From NCBI GenBank assembly GCA_012798485.1, contig JAAZND010000083.1, forward strand, positions 1 through 23,403: a stretch of 23,403 nucleotides of DNA, in the 5' to 3' direction. The position numbers and the translations under genes are program-made. The stretch comes from Candidatus Beckwithbacteria bacterium. GTDB taxonomy: Bacteria; Patescibacteriota; Microgenomatia; UBA1400; UBA1449. Of the stretch, positions 1 through 7,092 are shown piece by piece (position 1 is the first letter of the stretch; each line of letters begins with the position of its first letter). The notes under the pieces were generated by a model that made no database searches, had not been told where the DNA came from, and saw only the letters and a program-made list of their open reading frames with translations.

Positions 1-108
1 AAAGGGACTAAGAAAAACTTCCATCTTCACCTTAAAGAATGTGAATGGAGATGGAAACAAAACCCTAAACAACTTGAACAAAAACTTGTCGAATTGTTAA
101 AGTGCTAG
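1..108 (+). CDS. IS1595-type transposase, C-terminal end (cut by window edge)
   Basis: The frame is open from base 1 to a TAG at 106-108 and encodes 35 residues. They include KNFHLHLKECEWRWK and end in LVELLKC. This matches the usual C-terminus of IS1595/ISXO2-like DDE transposases, where a His-rich FHLHLKECEWR-like stretch precedes the stop. The catalytic DDE core lies outside the window, so it cannot be said whether the element is intact. The sequence across the stop codon, GTGCTAGTCTAGACCC at 102-117, may be part of the terminal inverted repeat, because in some IS1595 elements the transposase reads into its own end. The partner end is not in view. The insertion lies 149 bp upstream of gatD, where a murT partner gene is usually found. 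Confidence 0.72.
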   Translation, partial: KGTKKNFHLHLKECEWRWKQNPKQLEQKLVELLKC

Positions 109-113
109 TCTAG

Positions 114-218
114 ACCCTTATTAAAATACTTAAACTTAAGGAAAATGAAGAAAAATTATTAGACCAAAATGGAAATTTTATAGATTTTAAATATAGCGAA
201 ATTTTTAATAATGCTTGA
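114..218 (+). pseudogene. Possible truncated gene end between the IS and gatD
   Basis: After a TAG at 111-113 the frame stays open for 34 codons to TGA at 216-218. It reads roughly TLIKILKLKENEEKLLDQ followed by NGNFIDFKYSEIFNNA. There is no start codon. The composition looks protein-like, so it may be the 3' remnant of a gene truncated by the IS insertion. I do not recognise a family, and it does not resemble the MurT C-terminus. An open frame this short can arise by chance in AT-rich DNA. Confidence 0.2.
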
Positions 219-256
219 AAAAATTATTTATTTGAATTTGACTGGAAATAAAAATA

Positions 257-997
257 ATGCAACCTAATAATCTTAGTCTCACTATCGCGCATCTTTATCC
301 AAAATCCATGAATATTTATGGTGATTATGGCAATATTTTAGCTCTTAAAAAAAGATGTGAATGGAGGAATATCCAAGTTAGAATTGATGAAATTGAAATT
401 GGTGAAAACCTAGAGGAAAAAAAATATGACCTCTGTTTTGCCGGAGGAGGGCAGGACAAAAGCCAAATTGCAGTCTCCAAAGATTTACTGACCAAAAAAG
501 AGCAAATTCATTCTTTAGTAAATCAAAATATTGTTTTTCTTACTATTTGCGGAACTTATCAACTTTTTGGACATTATTTTTTAACGAGTGAAAATTTTAA
601 AATTACAGGAATTTCGGTTTTTGATCTGATTACCAAAGCCAGTAATGTGAGAAAAATTGGTAATGTGGTTGTCAAACATAACTTACCCATAAAACCAGAA
701 ACTCTGGTTGGCTTTGAAAATCATTCAGGCAACACTTATCTGCAAGGCGAAACTCAAGCTATTGGAAAAGTGATCAAAGGTTTTGGCAATAATGGGAAAG
801 ATAAACTCGAAGGAGCGAGGTGTAAAAATGTTTTTGGGACTTATCTTCATGGTTCACTCTTACCCAAAAATCCTCATTTTGCCGACTATATAATCAAATT
901 AGCATTGGAAAATAAATATCAAGACAAAATAGAGTTGCAAAAACTGGATGACAAATTAGAATTTGAAGCACATAATTTTATCCTTAAAAACAAATAA
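257..997 (+). CDS. gatD: GatD-like glutamine amidotransferase (lipid II amidation)
   Basis: This 246-residue class I glutamine amidotransferase resembles the GatD subunit of lipid II isoglutaminyl synthase. GatD releases ammonia from glutamine so that MurT can amidate D-Glu of the lipid II stem peptide. Family landmarks are in order: the N-terminal HLYPKSMNIYGDYGNILAL, AGGGQD near residue 63, a nucleophile elbow TICGTYQLFG with Cys98, VGFENHSGNTY near 151-161, and GTYLHGSLLPKN with His198. An Arg at 132 corresponds to the glutamine-binding Arg of Staphylococcus GatD. The elbow has Thr where CGGYQ has its second Gly. The start is fixed by the conserved N-terminus; there is no ribosome binding site. 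MurT, normally immediately upstream, is absent here and IS sequence occupies its place. Other CobB/CobQ-type amidotransferases are less likely. Confidence 0.88.
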   Translation: MQPNNLSLTIAHLYPKSMNIYGDYGNILALKKRCEWRNIQVRIDEIEIGENLEEKKYDLCFAGGGQDKSQIAVSKDLLTKKEQIHSLVNQNIVFLTICGTYQLFGHYFLTSENFKITGISVFDLITKASNVRKIGNVVVKHNLPIKPETLVGFENHSGNTYLQGETQAIGKVIKGFGNNGKDKLEGARCKNVFGTYLHGSLLPKNPHFADYIIKLALENKYQDKIELQKLDDKLEFEAHNFILKNK

Positions 998-1050
998 GCA
1001 AGAGAATTGTTTAAAAAAATGTTAGAATAACTCTTAATAAAAAACTAAAT

Positions 1051-1132
1051 GCCGAGATGGCGGAACTGGTAGACGCGCACGGTTTAGGACCGTGTGAGGC
1101 AACTCATGCAGGTTCGATTCCTGTTCTCGGCA
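1051..1132 (+). tRNA. tRNA-Leu (anticodon UAG)
   Basis: A complete class II tRNA. The acceptor stem GCCGAGA pairs with TCTCGGC, and A1132 is the discriminator. The anticodon stem CACGG/CCGTG closes the loop TTTAGGA, giving anticodon TAG, which reads CUA and other CUN codons. The long variable arm is TGAG-GCAA-CTCA, and the T arm is GCAGG-TTCGATT-CCTGT. CCA is not encoded. Two decayed relatives follow about 100 and 200 nt downstream. Confidence 0.96.
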
Positions 1133-1150
1133 CAAAGATAGAACACGCTT

Positions 1151-1231
1151 GCTACCCAACTGGCTGAGAGTTTAGAACCATGTTAGAGAGCCTGTCCTGA
1201 AGTATTTAAGATTCAAGTCCTTTCTCTGGCA
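1151..1231 (+). pseudogene. Decayed tRNA-Leu-like copy 1
   Basis: The segment starts 100 nt after the start of tRNA-Leu(UAG). It keeps recognisable blocks: GTTTAGAACCATGTTAG against GTTTAGGACCGTGTGAG of the anticodon region, a T-loop-like ATTCAAGTCC, and a 3' end CTCTGGCAC against TCTCGGCAC. The acceptor and D stems no longer pair, so it is not a functional tRNA. It is best read as a degenerate duplicate. Confidence 0.6.
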
Positions 1232-1250
1232 CAAAATAATACATTCTATC

Positions 1251-1310
1251 TGCCGAGTGGTAAAGTCTAGGATTACATAAATAACTCATACAGATTTAAT
1301 CTCATCTTCC
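1251..1310 (+). pseudogene. Decayed tRNA-Leu-like copy 2
   Basis: This segment begins with TGCCGAG, like the acceptor strand of tRNA-Leu(UAG). It continues with GTCTAGGATTACAT against GTTTAGGACCGTGT, then AACTCATACAGATTTAATC against AACTCATGCAGGTTCGATTC. The D arm is largely deleted and the 3' acceptor strand is lost. It begins about 100 nt after copy 1, which suggests an old tandem array. Confidence 0.6.
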
Positions 1311-1351
1311 AACATAAAACTTTTTTTCATAAATTTTAAATTTCACAACGT

Positions 1352-1380
1352 TTGCAGGGCAAGGTAAAACTATTTATAAT
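1352..1380 (+). promoter_or_regulatory. Promoter of the P-type ATPase gene
   Basis: TTGCAG (1352-1357), a 17-nt spacer and a perfect TATAAT (1375-1380) lie upstream of the ATG at 1394. The predicted start of transcription near 1387 leaves a leader of only about 7 nt. It also excludes the in-frame TTG at 1352 as the translation start. Confidence 0.6.
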
Positions 1381-1393
1381 TAAAACTATCTTT

Positions 1394-3931
1394 ATGCAAC
1401 AATATACAGGCCTTACTCAAGTAGAAGCCAATAATCGCCTCAAAAAAAATGGATACAATGAAATCCTTGCGCAAAAACCTCAAAGTGTCTTTGGCTTAAT
1501 CATTAAGATAATAGCTGAACCAATGATTCTTCTTTTACTGTTAATTGGGTCAATCTATCTTTTTTTAGGAGAACCAAAAGATTCACTTGCCTTATTTGCT
1601 TCTATTTTTTTCGTGATTGGGATTACTCTTTACCAAGAGCATAAAACTGAAAAAGCTATTCAGGCACTCAAAGATTTATCTAGTCCAAGAGCTTTAGTCA
1701 TTAGAGATAATGAACAAAAAAGAATTGCCGGCAGAGAAATAGTTGTAGACGACATCATTATTTTACAGGAAGGCGACCGTGTCACGGCTGATGCTGTAGT
1801 TTTAAATGCTCAAAACTTACTGATCGATGAATCACTTCTGACCGGCGAATCTTTACCAGTCAGAAAAGAAATCTGGGATAGTAAAACAGAAATTAAAACC
1901 GGCTCAGAAAATAGTTCTTTTGTTTTTTCAGGAACTTTAATTGCTCAAGGCTGGGGTATTGCCAAAGTAAGCAAAACCGGAATGCAAACAGAAATGGGTA
2001 AAATTGGTAAAACTCTACAAACAATTGAAGAAAGTGATTCTTTATTAAAAAAAGAAATCGGTCATATTATTCGTATTTATGGCATCGCTGGGATTGTTTG
2101 CTGCGCCTTGATGTTTTTTATGTATATTGTTGTCAAGGGAGATATTTTAAACGGTATTCTCAGAGGTTTAACTCTTTCTTTATCTATGCTTCCAGAAGAA
2201 TTCCCAATGGTACTTACGATTTTCTTAACTCTTGGGGCTTGGAGAATTTCTAAAAAAAATGTTTTAACCCGCAACAGTCAAGCAATCGAAACTCTTGGGG
2301 CAACCACTGTTTTATGTGTAGATAAAACCGGCACTCTCACTCAAAACCGCATGAGCTTAACTACACTCACCACTAATGATAAAACAATCGAATTAACAGG
2401 CTTTAAAAATAAACTTGAGCAAGAAACTGCCAATTTACTTCTTTATGCTAAGCTAGCCAGTAAACGAGGAGCATTTGACCCCTTGGAAAAAGAGATAAAT
2501 TCTCAATATAGCAATTTGGTAGACAAAAATGAAAATAATTTAAGAAACTGGCATTTGCTCAAATCTTACAATTTATCAAAAGAATTATTAGCAGTGTCAA
2601 GAATCTGGCAAGCTCCACATCAAAAAGATTATCTTGTCAGCTGCAAGGGCGCCCCTGAAGCCATAATAAATATGTGTAAACTCAGCGCTCATGAACGTAA
2701 AGCCTGGACAGAAAAAATAACAGAATTAGCCAATCAAGGTCAACGAATTCTAGCGGTAGCACAAGGCAGTTTAGCTGACAAAAATTTTCCCAAATCACAG
2801 CAACAATTTGAACTTAAATTTCTAGGGCTCATCGGTTTTGTGGATCCATTACGCCAGACAGTCTCAAAATCAATGACTGAATGTATCAGAGCTGGTATCC
2901 GGGTGATTATGATCACTGGAGATTACCCAGGCACAGCTATCCACATTGCTTCCAAGGCAGGAATTGTTCATGCCGATAAATGCATTACCGGAACTGAATT
3001 AGCAGAAATGAGTGAGAAAGAACTCAGGCAAAAAATCACTGATGTCAATATCTTTGCCAGAGTAATCCCTGACCAAAAATTAAAAATTGTTGAAGCTTTA
3101 AAAGCCAATGAAGAAATTGTTGCTATGACAGGAGATGGGGTGAATGACGGCCCAGCTCTCAAAGCAGCTCATATTGGTATTGCTATGGGAGAGAAAGGAA
3201 CAGATGTAGCCAGGGAATCTGCTGATTTAGTTTTACTCGATGATAATTTCACCTCTATTGTTTCTGCAGTCAAAATGGGACGCAGAATTTATGACAATTT
3301 ACAAAAAGCTGTCACTTTTATTTTTTCTGTTCATATTCCCATTGCTGGAGTTTCCCTTATCCCAGTATTCTTTGATCTACCATTTATTCTTTTTCCTATC
3401 CATATTGCTTTTCTAGAGCTAATTATTGATCCAGCCAGCTCCATTATCTTTGAAACCGAACCAGCAGAAAACGATATTATGAATCGACCACCTCGTAGAT
3501 TAAACCAGCCGTTATTTAGCAATAGCTATATCTTAAGAGGTCTAATCCAAGGAATAGTGGTCTTAGGGTTAGTTATGCTGGCATTCGTTTTGGCCTTGAA
3601 AACAGGCAAGATCGAGAGTAATGCTCGTTTTATCGCTTTTGCTACTCTTGTAATCTGCAACCTAGTTTTAGTTAGAACCAATCTGACTAAACTCTCACTT
3701 TTCCAAAAAGTTAATTTTATTAATAATAAATCTTTTTATGCAATTTTAGCTATCACTTTGGGCATAATCTCAGCTATTGCATATATTCCTTTTCTACGTG
3801 AACTTTTCCATTTTTCTGCAATAAATTTATTTGAACTTTTTTGGATTGGAGGACTGGCGCTAATTTGTTATCTTCTGTTGGAGTTTTTAAAAATCATAAC
3901 CCAAAATAAAGCAGAAGTGAAAACTGAATAA
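1394..3931 (+). CDS. Cation-transporting P-type ATPase (P2-like)
   Basis: An 845-residue ATP-driven cation pump in the plasma membrane. Hallmarks in order: an N-terminal cation-ATPase domain (YTGLTQVEANNRLKKNGYN), the actuator motif TGES at 150-153, the phosphorylation motif DKTGTLTQNR at 310, the nucleotide-binding KGAPE at 418, the hinge GDGVND at 580, and six C-terminal membrane segments. The M4 ion site reads PEEFP (from 267) instead of PEGLP, and M6 reads ELIIDPASSIIFE. This pair marks a bacterial group related to Ca2+-ATPases whose ion has not, to my knowledge, been settled, so I do not name the substrate. ATG 1394 is chosen because it begins the conserved N-terminus and lies just after a good promoter. 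The gene converges on murI with an 18-bp gap holding a 14-bp AT palindrome and no clear terminator. Confidence 0.93.
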   Translation: MQQYTGLTQVEANNRLKKNGYNEILAQKPQSVFGLIIKIIAEPMILLLLLIGSIYLFLGEPKDSLALFASIFFVIGITLYQEHKTEKAIQALKDLSSPRALVIRDNEQKRIAGREIVVDDIIILQEGDRVTADAVVLNAQNLLIDESLLTGESLPVRKEIWDSKTEIKTGSENSSFVFSGTLIAQGWGIAKVSKTGMQTEMGKIGKTLQTIEESDSLLKKEIGHIIRIYGIAGIVCCALMFFMYIVVKGDILNGILRGLTLSLSMLPEEFPMVLTIFLTLGAWRISKKNVLTRNSQAIETLGATTVLCVDKTGTLTQNRMSLTTLTTNDKTIELTGFKNKLEQETANLLLYAKLASKRGAFDPLEKEINSQYSNLVDKNENNLRNWHLLKSYNLSKELLAVSRIWQAPHQKDYLVSCKGAPEAIINMCKLSAHERKAWTEKITELANQGQRILAVAQGSLADKNFPKSQQQFELKFLGLIGFVDPLRQTVSKSMTECIRAGIRVIMITGDYPGTAIHIASKAGIVHADKCITGTELAEMSEKELRQKITDVNIFARVIPDQKLKIVEALKANEEIVAMTGDGVNDGPALKAAHIGIAMGEKGTDVARESADLVLLDDNFTSIVSAVKMGRRIYDNLQKAVTFIFSVHIPIAGVSLIPVFFDLPFILFPIHIAFLELIIDPASSIIFETEPAENDIMNRPPRRLNQPLFSNSYILRGLIQGIVVLGLVMLAFVLALKTGKIESNARFIAFATLVICNLVLVRTNLTKLSLFQKVNFINNKSFYAILAITLGIISAIAYIPFLRELFHFSAINLFELFWIGGLALICYLLLEFLKIITQNKAEVKTE

Positions 3932-3949
3932 TTTCATTATAATTATAAT

Positions 3950-4777
3950 TTAATCAATTTTAACCAACACCAGATTATTTTTATATTCTTTACCTAGAAA
4001 AAAACTGACAATTTGCTGATATCTTTTATTAAAATCCGACACATAAAAACTTCTTTCTCGATTTTTACCAAGATTTAAGCTAATTTCTTGATGCCTTTCT
4101 AAATAATTCTTTAATTTCTCACCAATAATTTTACCCTGAGAAATGATTTTAACCTTATGATCAAAAAACTTAGCAATCTTTTTTTCAATCAAACCATAAT
4201 GAGTGCAACCAAGAATCAAAGCTTCAATTTTTTCTTTTTTAAAAGTTTTAAAATATTGCACAAAAAGTAAATCTAAACCCTGCCAGTCAAACATCACTTC
4301 TTCGATAATGGACACAAATAACGGAGTTGCTTTTTGGAAAATTATAATCCTAGGGTTTAATTTTTTAACTTCCTTGAGATAGTTTTTAGAATTGATGTTT
4401 GCATAAGTACCAATAATACCAATTTTTTGATAGTTTTTTTGTATTACTTCCTCAAGAGTAGGAACTATAACTCCTAAAACTTTTTTAGCTTGATAAAATT
4501 TGGGTAAAAATTCCTGTTGAATTTAGCGAAGAACTAAAGCGGAAGCTGTATTACAAGCCAAAATTACTAATGCATAATTTTGAGCAAAAAGAAATTCTAA
4601 AGCTTGGATAGTATAGTGATAAATTAGGTCTTTGGATTTGCCTCCATAAGGTACACGAGCATTATCACCAAAATAGACATAGTCGTATTCTGGAAGTTCT
4701 TTAACTACTGCTTTTAAAATTGTCAGGCCACCCAAACCAGAATCAAAAAACCCGATTTTACCTTTTGTTTGAGTCAT
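3950..4777 (-). pseudogene. murI: Glutamate racemase with an in-frame stop codon
   Basis: Glutamate racemase makes D-glutamate for peptidoglycan. The minus strand encodes the whole protein (275 codons) in one frame except for a single TAA at codon 85 (4523-4525). The N-terminal half carries GFFDSGLGGLT, the Gly-rich VPYGGKS and the first catalytic Cys75 in ACNTAS. Immediately after the stop the same frame continues IQQEFLPKFYQAKKVLGV, then IGIIGTYAN and the second catalytic Cys191 in LILGCTHYG. Homologues usually read LRKIQQEF across this point, so one AAA to TAA change explains the break. Everything else is intact, which points to a very recent mutation, readthrough or a sequence error. A product ending at 84 residues would lack the second Cys and could not racemise. 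A strong leaderless-type promoter precedes the ATG. Confidence 0.9.
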
Positions 4778-4784
4778 AAATTGT

Positions 4785-4813
4785 ATTTTAACTTAAAATT
4801 GGAAACTTGACAA
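4785..4813 (-). promoter_or_regulatory. murI promoter (leaderless type)
   Basis: On the minus strand, TTGTCA (4813-4808), a 17-nt spacer and TAAAAT (4790-4785) lie 7 nt before the ATG at 4777. Transcription would start at or next to the start codon. The -35 box overlaps the -35 box of the divergent marR promoter. Confidence 0.6.
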
Positions 4814-4834
4814 AAATAGTTAATTTGTTAAAAT
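4807..4834 (+). promoter_or_regulatory. Promoter of the marR-efflux operon
   Basis: A consensus TTGACA (4807-4812), a 16-nt spacer and TAAAAT (4829-4834) precede the ATG at 4867. A 9-bp inverted repeat, AAAATAGTT (4813-4821) and AACTATTTT (4847-4855), brackets the -10 box. The palindrome TTAATTTGTTAA lies inside it. Either could be the operator for the MarR protein encoded just downstream, which would be autoregulation; that part is inference. Confidence 0.62.
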
Positions 4835-4866
4835 ATTTATGTCATAAACTATTTTTTTCTAAATTT

Positions 4867-5304
4867 ATGAATAAAACTAAATATCAGCTTTATACTGAAT
4901 TTTACCAACTTATGTACCAGATCCGTCCTGCAATGGAACAAAAAGTTAAAGAATTCATGGATAAAGAAAAGATCACAGCCTTACAGACACATGCCCTTAG
5001 ACATATGCTTGAAAATCCAAATTCAACAATTACAGAGCTTGCAAAAGCTCTTTCCACATCGCCATCAGCTTTGGTACAATTGACTGATAGACTGGCTGAA
5101 TTGAAACTAATAGAAAGAGTTAATGACCTCAAAGATCGTAGAATTACCAGAATTGTTGGCACTAAAAAGGGTGAAGAAGAATTATTAAAACTGAAAAATC
5201 TGTCTATAGAAAAACTAGCTTCAATCTTTGATGCTTTGACTGAAGTTGAATTACAAACTATCAATAATATTTTTAAAAAATTATTAAATAAACTCAAAAA
5301 ATAA
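4867..5304 (+). CDS. MarR-family transcriptional regulator
   Basis: A 145-residue winged-helix DNA-binding protein of the MarR type, which usually binds as a dimer to a palindrome over its own promoter and is released by a small ligand. The recognition-helix region is ITELAKALSTSPSALVQLTDRL (about residues 55-76). The wing carries the family DxxDRR signature, DLKDRRITRIVGTKKGEE (about 87-104), and the ends are helical for dimerisation. An in-frame upstream start at 4807 would run through the promoter, so ATG 4867 is preferred. The gene leads the efflux genes with a 4-bp gap to the next one, which suggests that it controls this pump. Confidence 0.87.
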   Translation: MNKTKYQLYTEFYQLMYQIRPAMEQKVKEFMDKEKITALQTHALRHMLENPNSTITELAKALSTSPSALVQLTDRLAELKLIERVNDLKDRRITRIVGTKKGEEELLKLKNLSIEKLASIFDALTEVELQTINNIFKKLLNKLKK

Positions 5305-5308
5305 ACTT

Positions 5309-6334
5309 ATGAAAATTCATTTACCTGGAATCTTTAAAAACCATTGGTTCTTTTTTTTATTAATTCTTATCTTGATTTTCGGCGGATATTTTTACTGGCA
5401 AAGTAAACATAAAAAAATAGATACCGCCAATCAACCTTACACTATCAGTCGTATGGATCTGTCTGAATACGTCACTGCTTCGGGTCAAATTGGTGCCAAA
5501 GATCTGGTTAGTTTAAAATTTCAAACTCCTGGAAGATTAACTTGGGTTAATGCTCAAGAGGGTGATTATGTCCAAAAATGGCAAACCATTGCTGCTATTG
5601 ATGAAGTGGAACTACAACAAAATATCAAAAAATCACTTTTGACTTATATGAATAGCCGTATGGATTTTGACCAGACCAAAGCTGATTACAAAGACTCAGC
5701 CTCGACCAACGAAATTGAAAGAGTTTTAATTAAAAACCAAAATAATCTTGATACTGCAGTTTTAAATGTAGAAATTGTTGATTTAGCCAAAAAATATGCT
5801 TATCTAGTCAGTCCTATTGATGGAATTTTAGTTAAAGCTACAGATAAATTTGCCGGTATCAACACTTCTGCCACTACCGAATATGTCGTGGTTGATCCCA
5901 AAACTTTAAGATTTGAAGCTGAAATTGAAGAATTGGATATTGCCAAAGTTGAAGAAAATATGGCAGCCGACATTACTCTAGATGCTTTTCCTGGAGAGAA
6001 AATTTCTTCCAATATTAATAAAATTGATTTTACTATTTCAACTACCAGTAGTGGTAATTCGGCTTTTGTGGCTTATTTACCAATGGAATTTAACAATAAA
6101 TATCGTTTAGGTATGAATGGAGACATTAAAGTCTTAGTCACTGAAAAACAACAGGTTTTAGCTGTCCCTATCGATAGAGTTATTGAAAAAGAAGATGGCA
6201 AATATGTCACTGTCATCAAAAATAACAAGCAGGAAGAAGTTAAAATTGAAACGGGAGTAGAAACAGATGATTACTACGAAGTCTTAAGTGGTTTAAATGA
6301 AGGTGATCAGATAGCTACAGCTTTAAATAAATAA
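5309..6334 (+). CDS. HlyD/MacA-type membrane fusion (adaptor) protein
   Basis: A 341-residue periplasmic-adaptor-type protein, called from its order of parts. It has one N-terminal membrane anchor (about residues 12-30, FFFLLILILIFGGYFYW). A lipoyl/biotinyl-like half follows (SEYVTASGQIGAKDLVSLKF, GDYVQKWQTIAAID), then a short helical hairpin (about 105-155) and the second lipoyl half (YLVSPIDGILVKA). The beta-barrel (LRFEAEIEELDIAKVEE) and a membrane-proximal domain (VLAVPIDRVIEKEDGKYV, GLNEGDQIA) close it. The hairpin is short, as in adaptors of single-membrane cells that need no TolC. It precedes the cognate ATPase and permease, making a MacAB-like tripartite set for export of a peptide, lipid or drug. 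The substrate is unknown. Confidence 0.88.
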   Translation: MKIHLPGIFKNHWFFFLLILILIFGGYFYWQSKHKKIDTANQPYTISRMDLSEYVTASGQIGAKDLVSLKFQTPGRLTWVNAQEGDYVQKWQTIAAIDEVELQQNIKKSLLTYMNSRMDFDQTKADYKDSASTNEIERVLIKNQNNLDTAVLNVEIVDLAKKYAYLVSPIDGILVKATDKFAGINTSATTEYVVVDPKTLRFEAEIEELDIAKVEENMAADITLDAFPGEKISSNINKIDFTISTTSSGNSAFVAYLPMEFNNKYRLGMNGDIKVLVTEKQQVLAVPIDRVIEKEDGKYVTVIKNNKQEEVKIETGVETDDYYEVLSGLNEGDQIATALNK

Positions 6335-6353
6335 AAATTAACTTATATTTTTT

Positions 6354-7040
6354 ATGTCTTCCTCTATTTTAAAAGCGACTAATGTCTCAAAAATCTATGA
6401 GCTTGAAGGTGTAGAAGTCAAAGCTTTAATTAATATTAATCTTGATATTAAACAAGGTGAATTTGTGGCAATTGTTGGTCCATCTGGGTCTGGTAAATCT
6501 ACTTTAATGCATCTGATTGGAGCTTTAGACACGCCTACAACTGGAAAAATTATTATTGATGGAGAAAATATTTCCAAAGCCAATGAAAAAGAACTGGCAA
6601 AAATTCGTAACCAAAAAGTCGGTTTTGTCTTTCAGCAATTTAATCTTTTATCCAAAACTCCAGCCTGGCAAAATGTAGAAATCCCACTGATTTATAGCGG
6701 CATGACTAGCCGCACTAAAAGAGAAAATTTGTGTAAACAAATGCTGGAAAAAGTGGGATTAGCAGATAAATTATACAATCATCCCAATCAATTATCTGGA
6801 GGTCAACAACAAAGAGTAGCAATTGCTAGAGCCCTTATTAATAATCCTGCCATTATTCTAGCTGATGAGCCAACTGGAGCTTTGGATAGCAAAACAGGCA
6901 AGGAAATTTTACAAATGTTTAAAGATTTAAATAAAAAAGAGGGCAGAACGATTATCATGGTGACTCACGACTTAGATCTGGCTGAACAAGCTCAAAGACA
7001 AATCAAAATTAAAGATGGAGAAGTAGTTGATCATTTTTAA
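6354..7040 (+). CDS. ABC transporter ATPase, MacB/LolD type
   Basis: A 228-residue nucleotide-binding subunit of the type VII (mechanotransmission) ABC family. Motifs: Walker A GPSGSGKST (42-50), Q-loop VFQQFNLL (from 92), signature LSGGQQQRVAIARAL (147-161), Walker B IILADEPTGALD (168-178) and the switch His205 in VTHDLD. The A-loop region has YELEGVEVKAL, typical of MacB/LolD ATPases. It sits between the adaptor and the FtsX-type permease in the same operon and would power that permease. No Shine-Dalgarno is seen before the ATG. Confidence 0.95.
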   Translation: MSSSILKATNVSKIYELEGVEVKALININLDIKQGEFVAIVGPSGSGKSTLMHLIGALDTPTTGKIIIDGENISKANEKELAKIRNQKVGFVFQQFNLLSKTPAWQNVEIPLIYSGMTSRTKRENLCKQMLEKVGLADKLYNHPNQLSGGQQQRVAIARALINNPAIILADEPTGALDSKTGKEILQMFKDLNKKEGRTIIMVTHDLDLAEQAQRQIKIKDGEVVDHF

Positions 7041-7050
7041 ATTTTAAAAT

Positions 7051-7092
7051 TAAATACTTTATACTAAATACTAATTACTTAATACTAAAATT
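7051..7092 (+). repeat. AT-rich TACTAAA/TACTAAT spacer repeat
   Basis: The 52-bp gap between the ATPase and permease genes holds several near-copies of TACTAAA or TACTTAA (ATACTTTATACTAAATAC and so on). No promoter or terminator can be picked out with confidence. It looks like simple slippage-type sequence. Confidence 0.4.

Noticed and set aside
211..267. 18-codon open frame MLEKIIYLNLTGNKNNAT before gatD
   Set aside because: It is very short, overlaps the gatD start in another frame, and has no supporting signal.
4523..4525. Recoding of the stop codon as an amino acid
   Set aside because: The codon is TAA. Known recoding in these phyla concerns TGA, and TAA is used as a normal terminator by many genes here, for example gatD, marR and the Mur ligase.
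4902..5297. 131-codon minus-strand open frame opposite marR
   Set aside because: It mirrors the MarR coding frame, has Ser-rich shadow composition, and shows no family motif.
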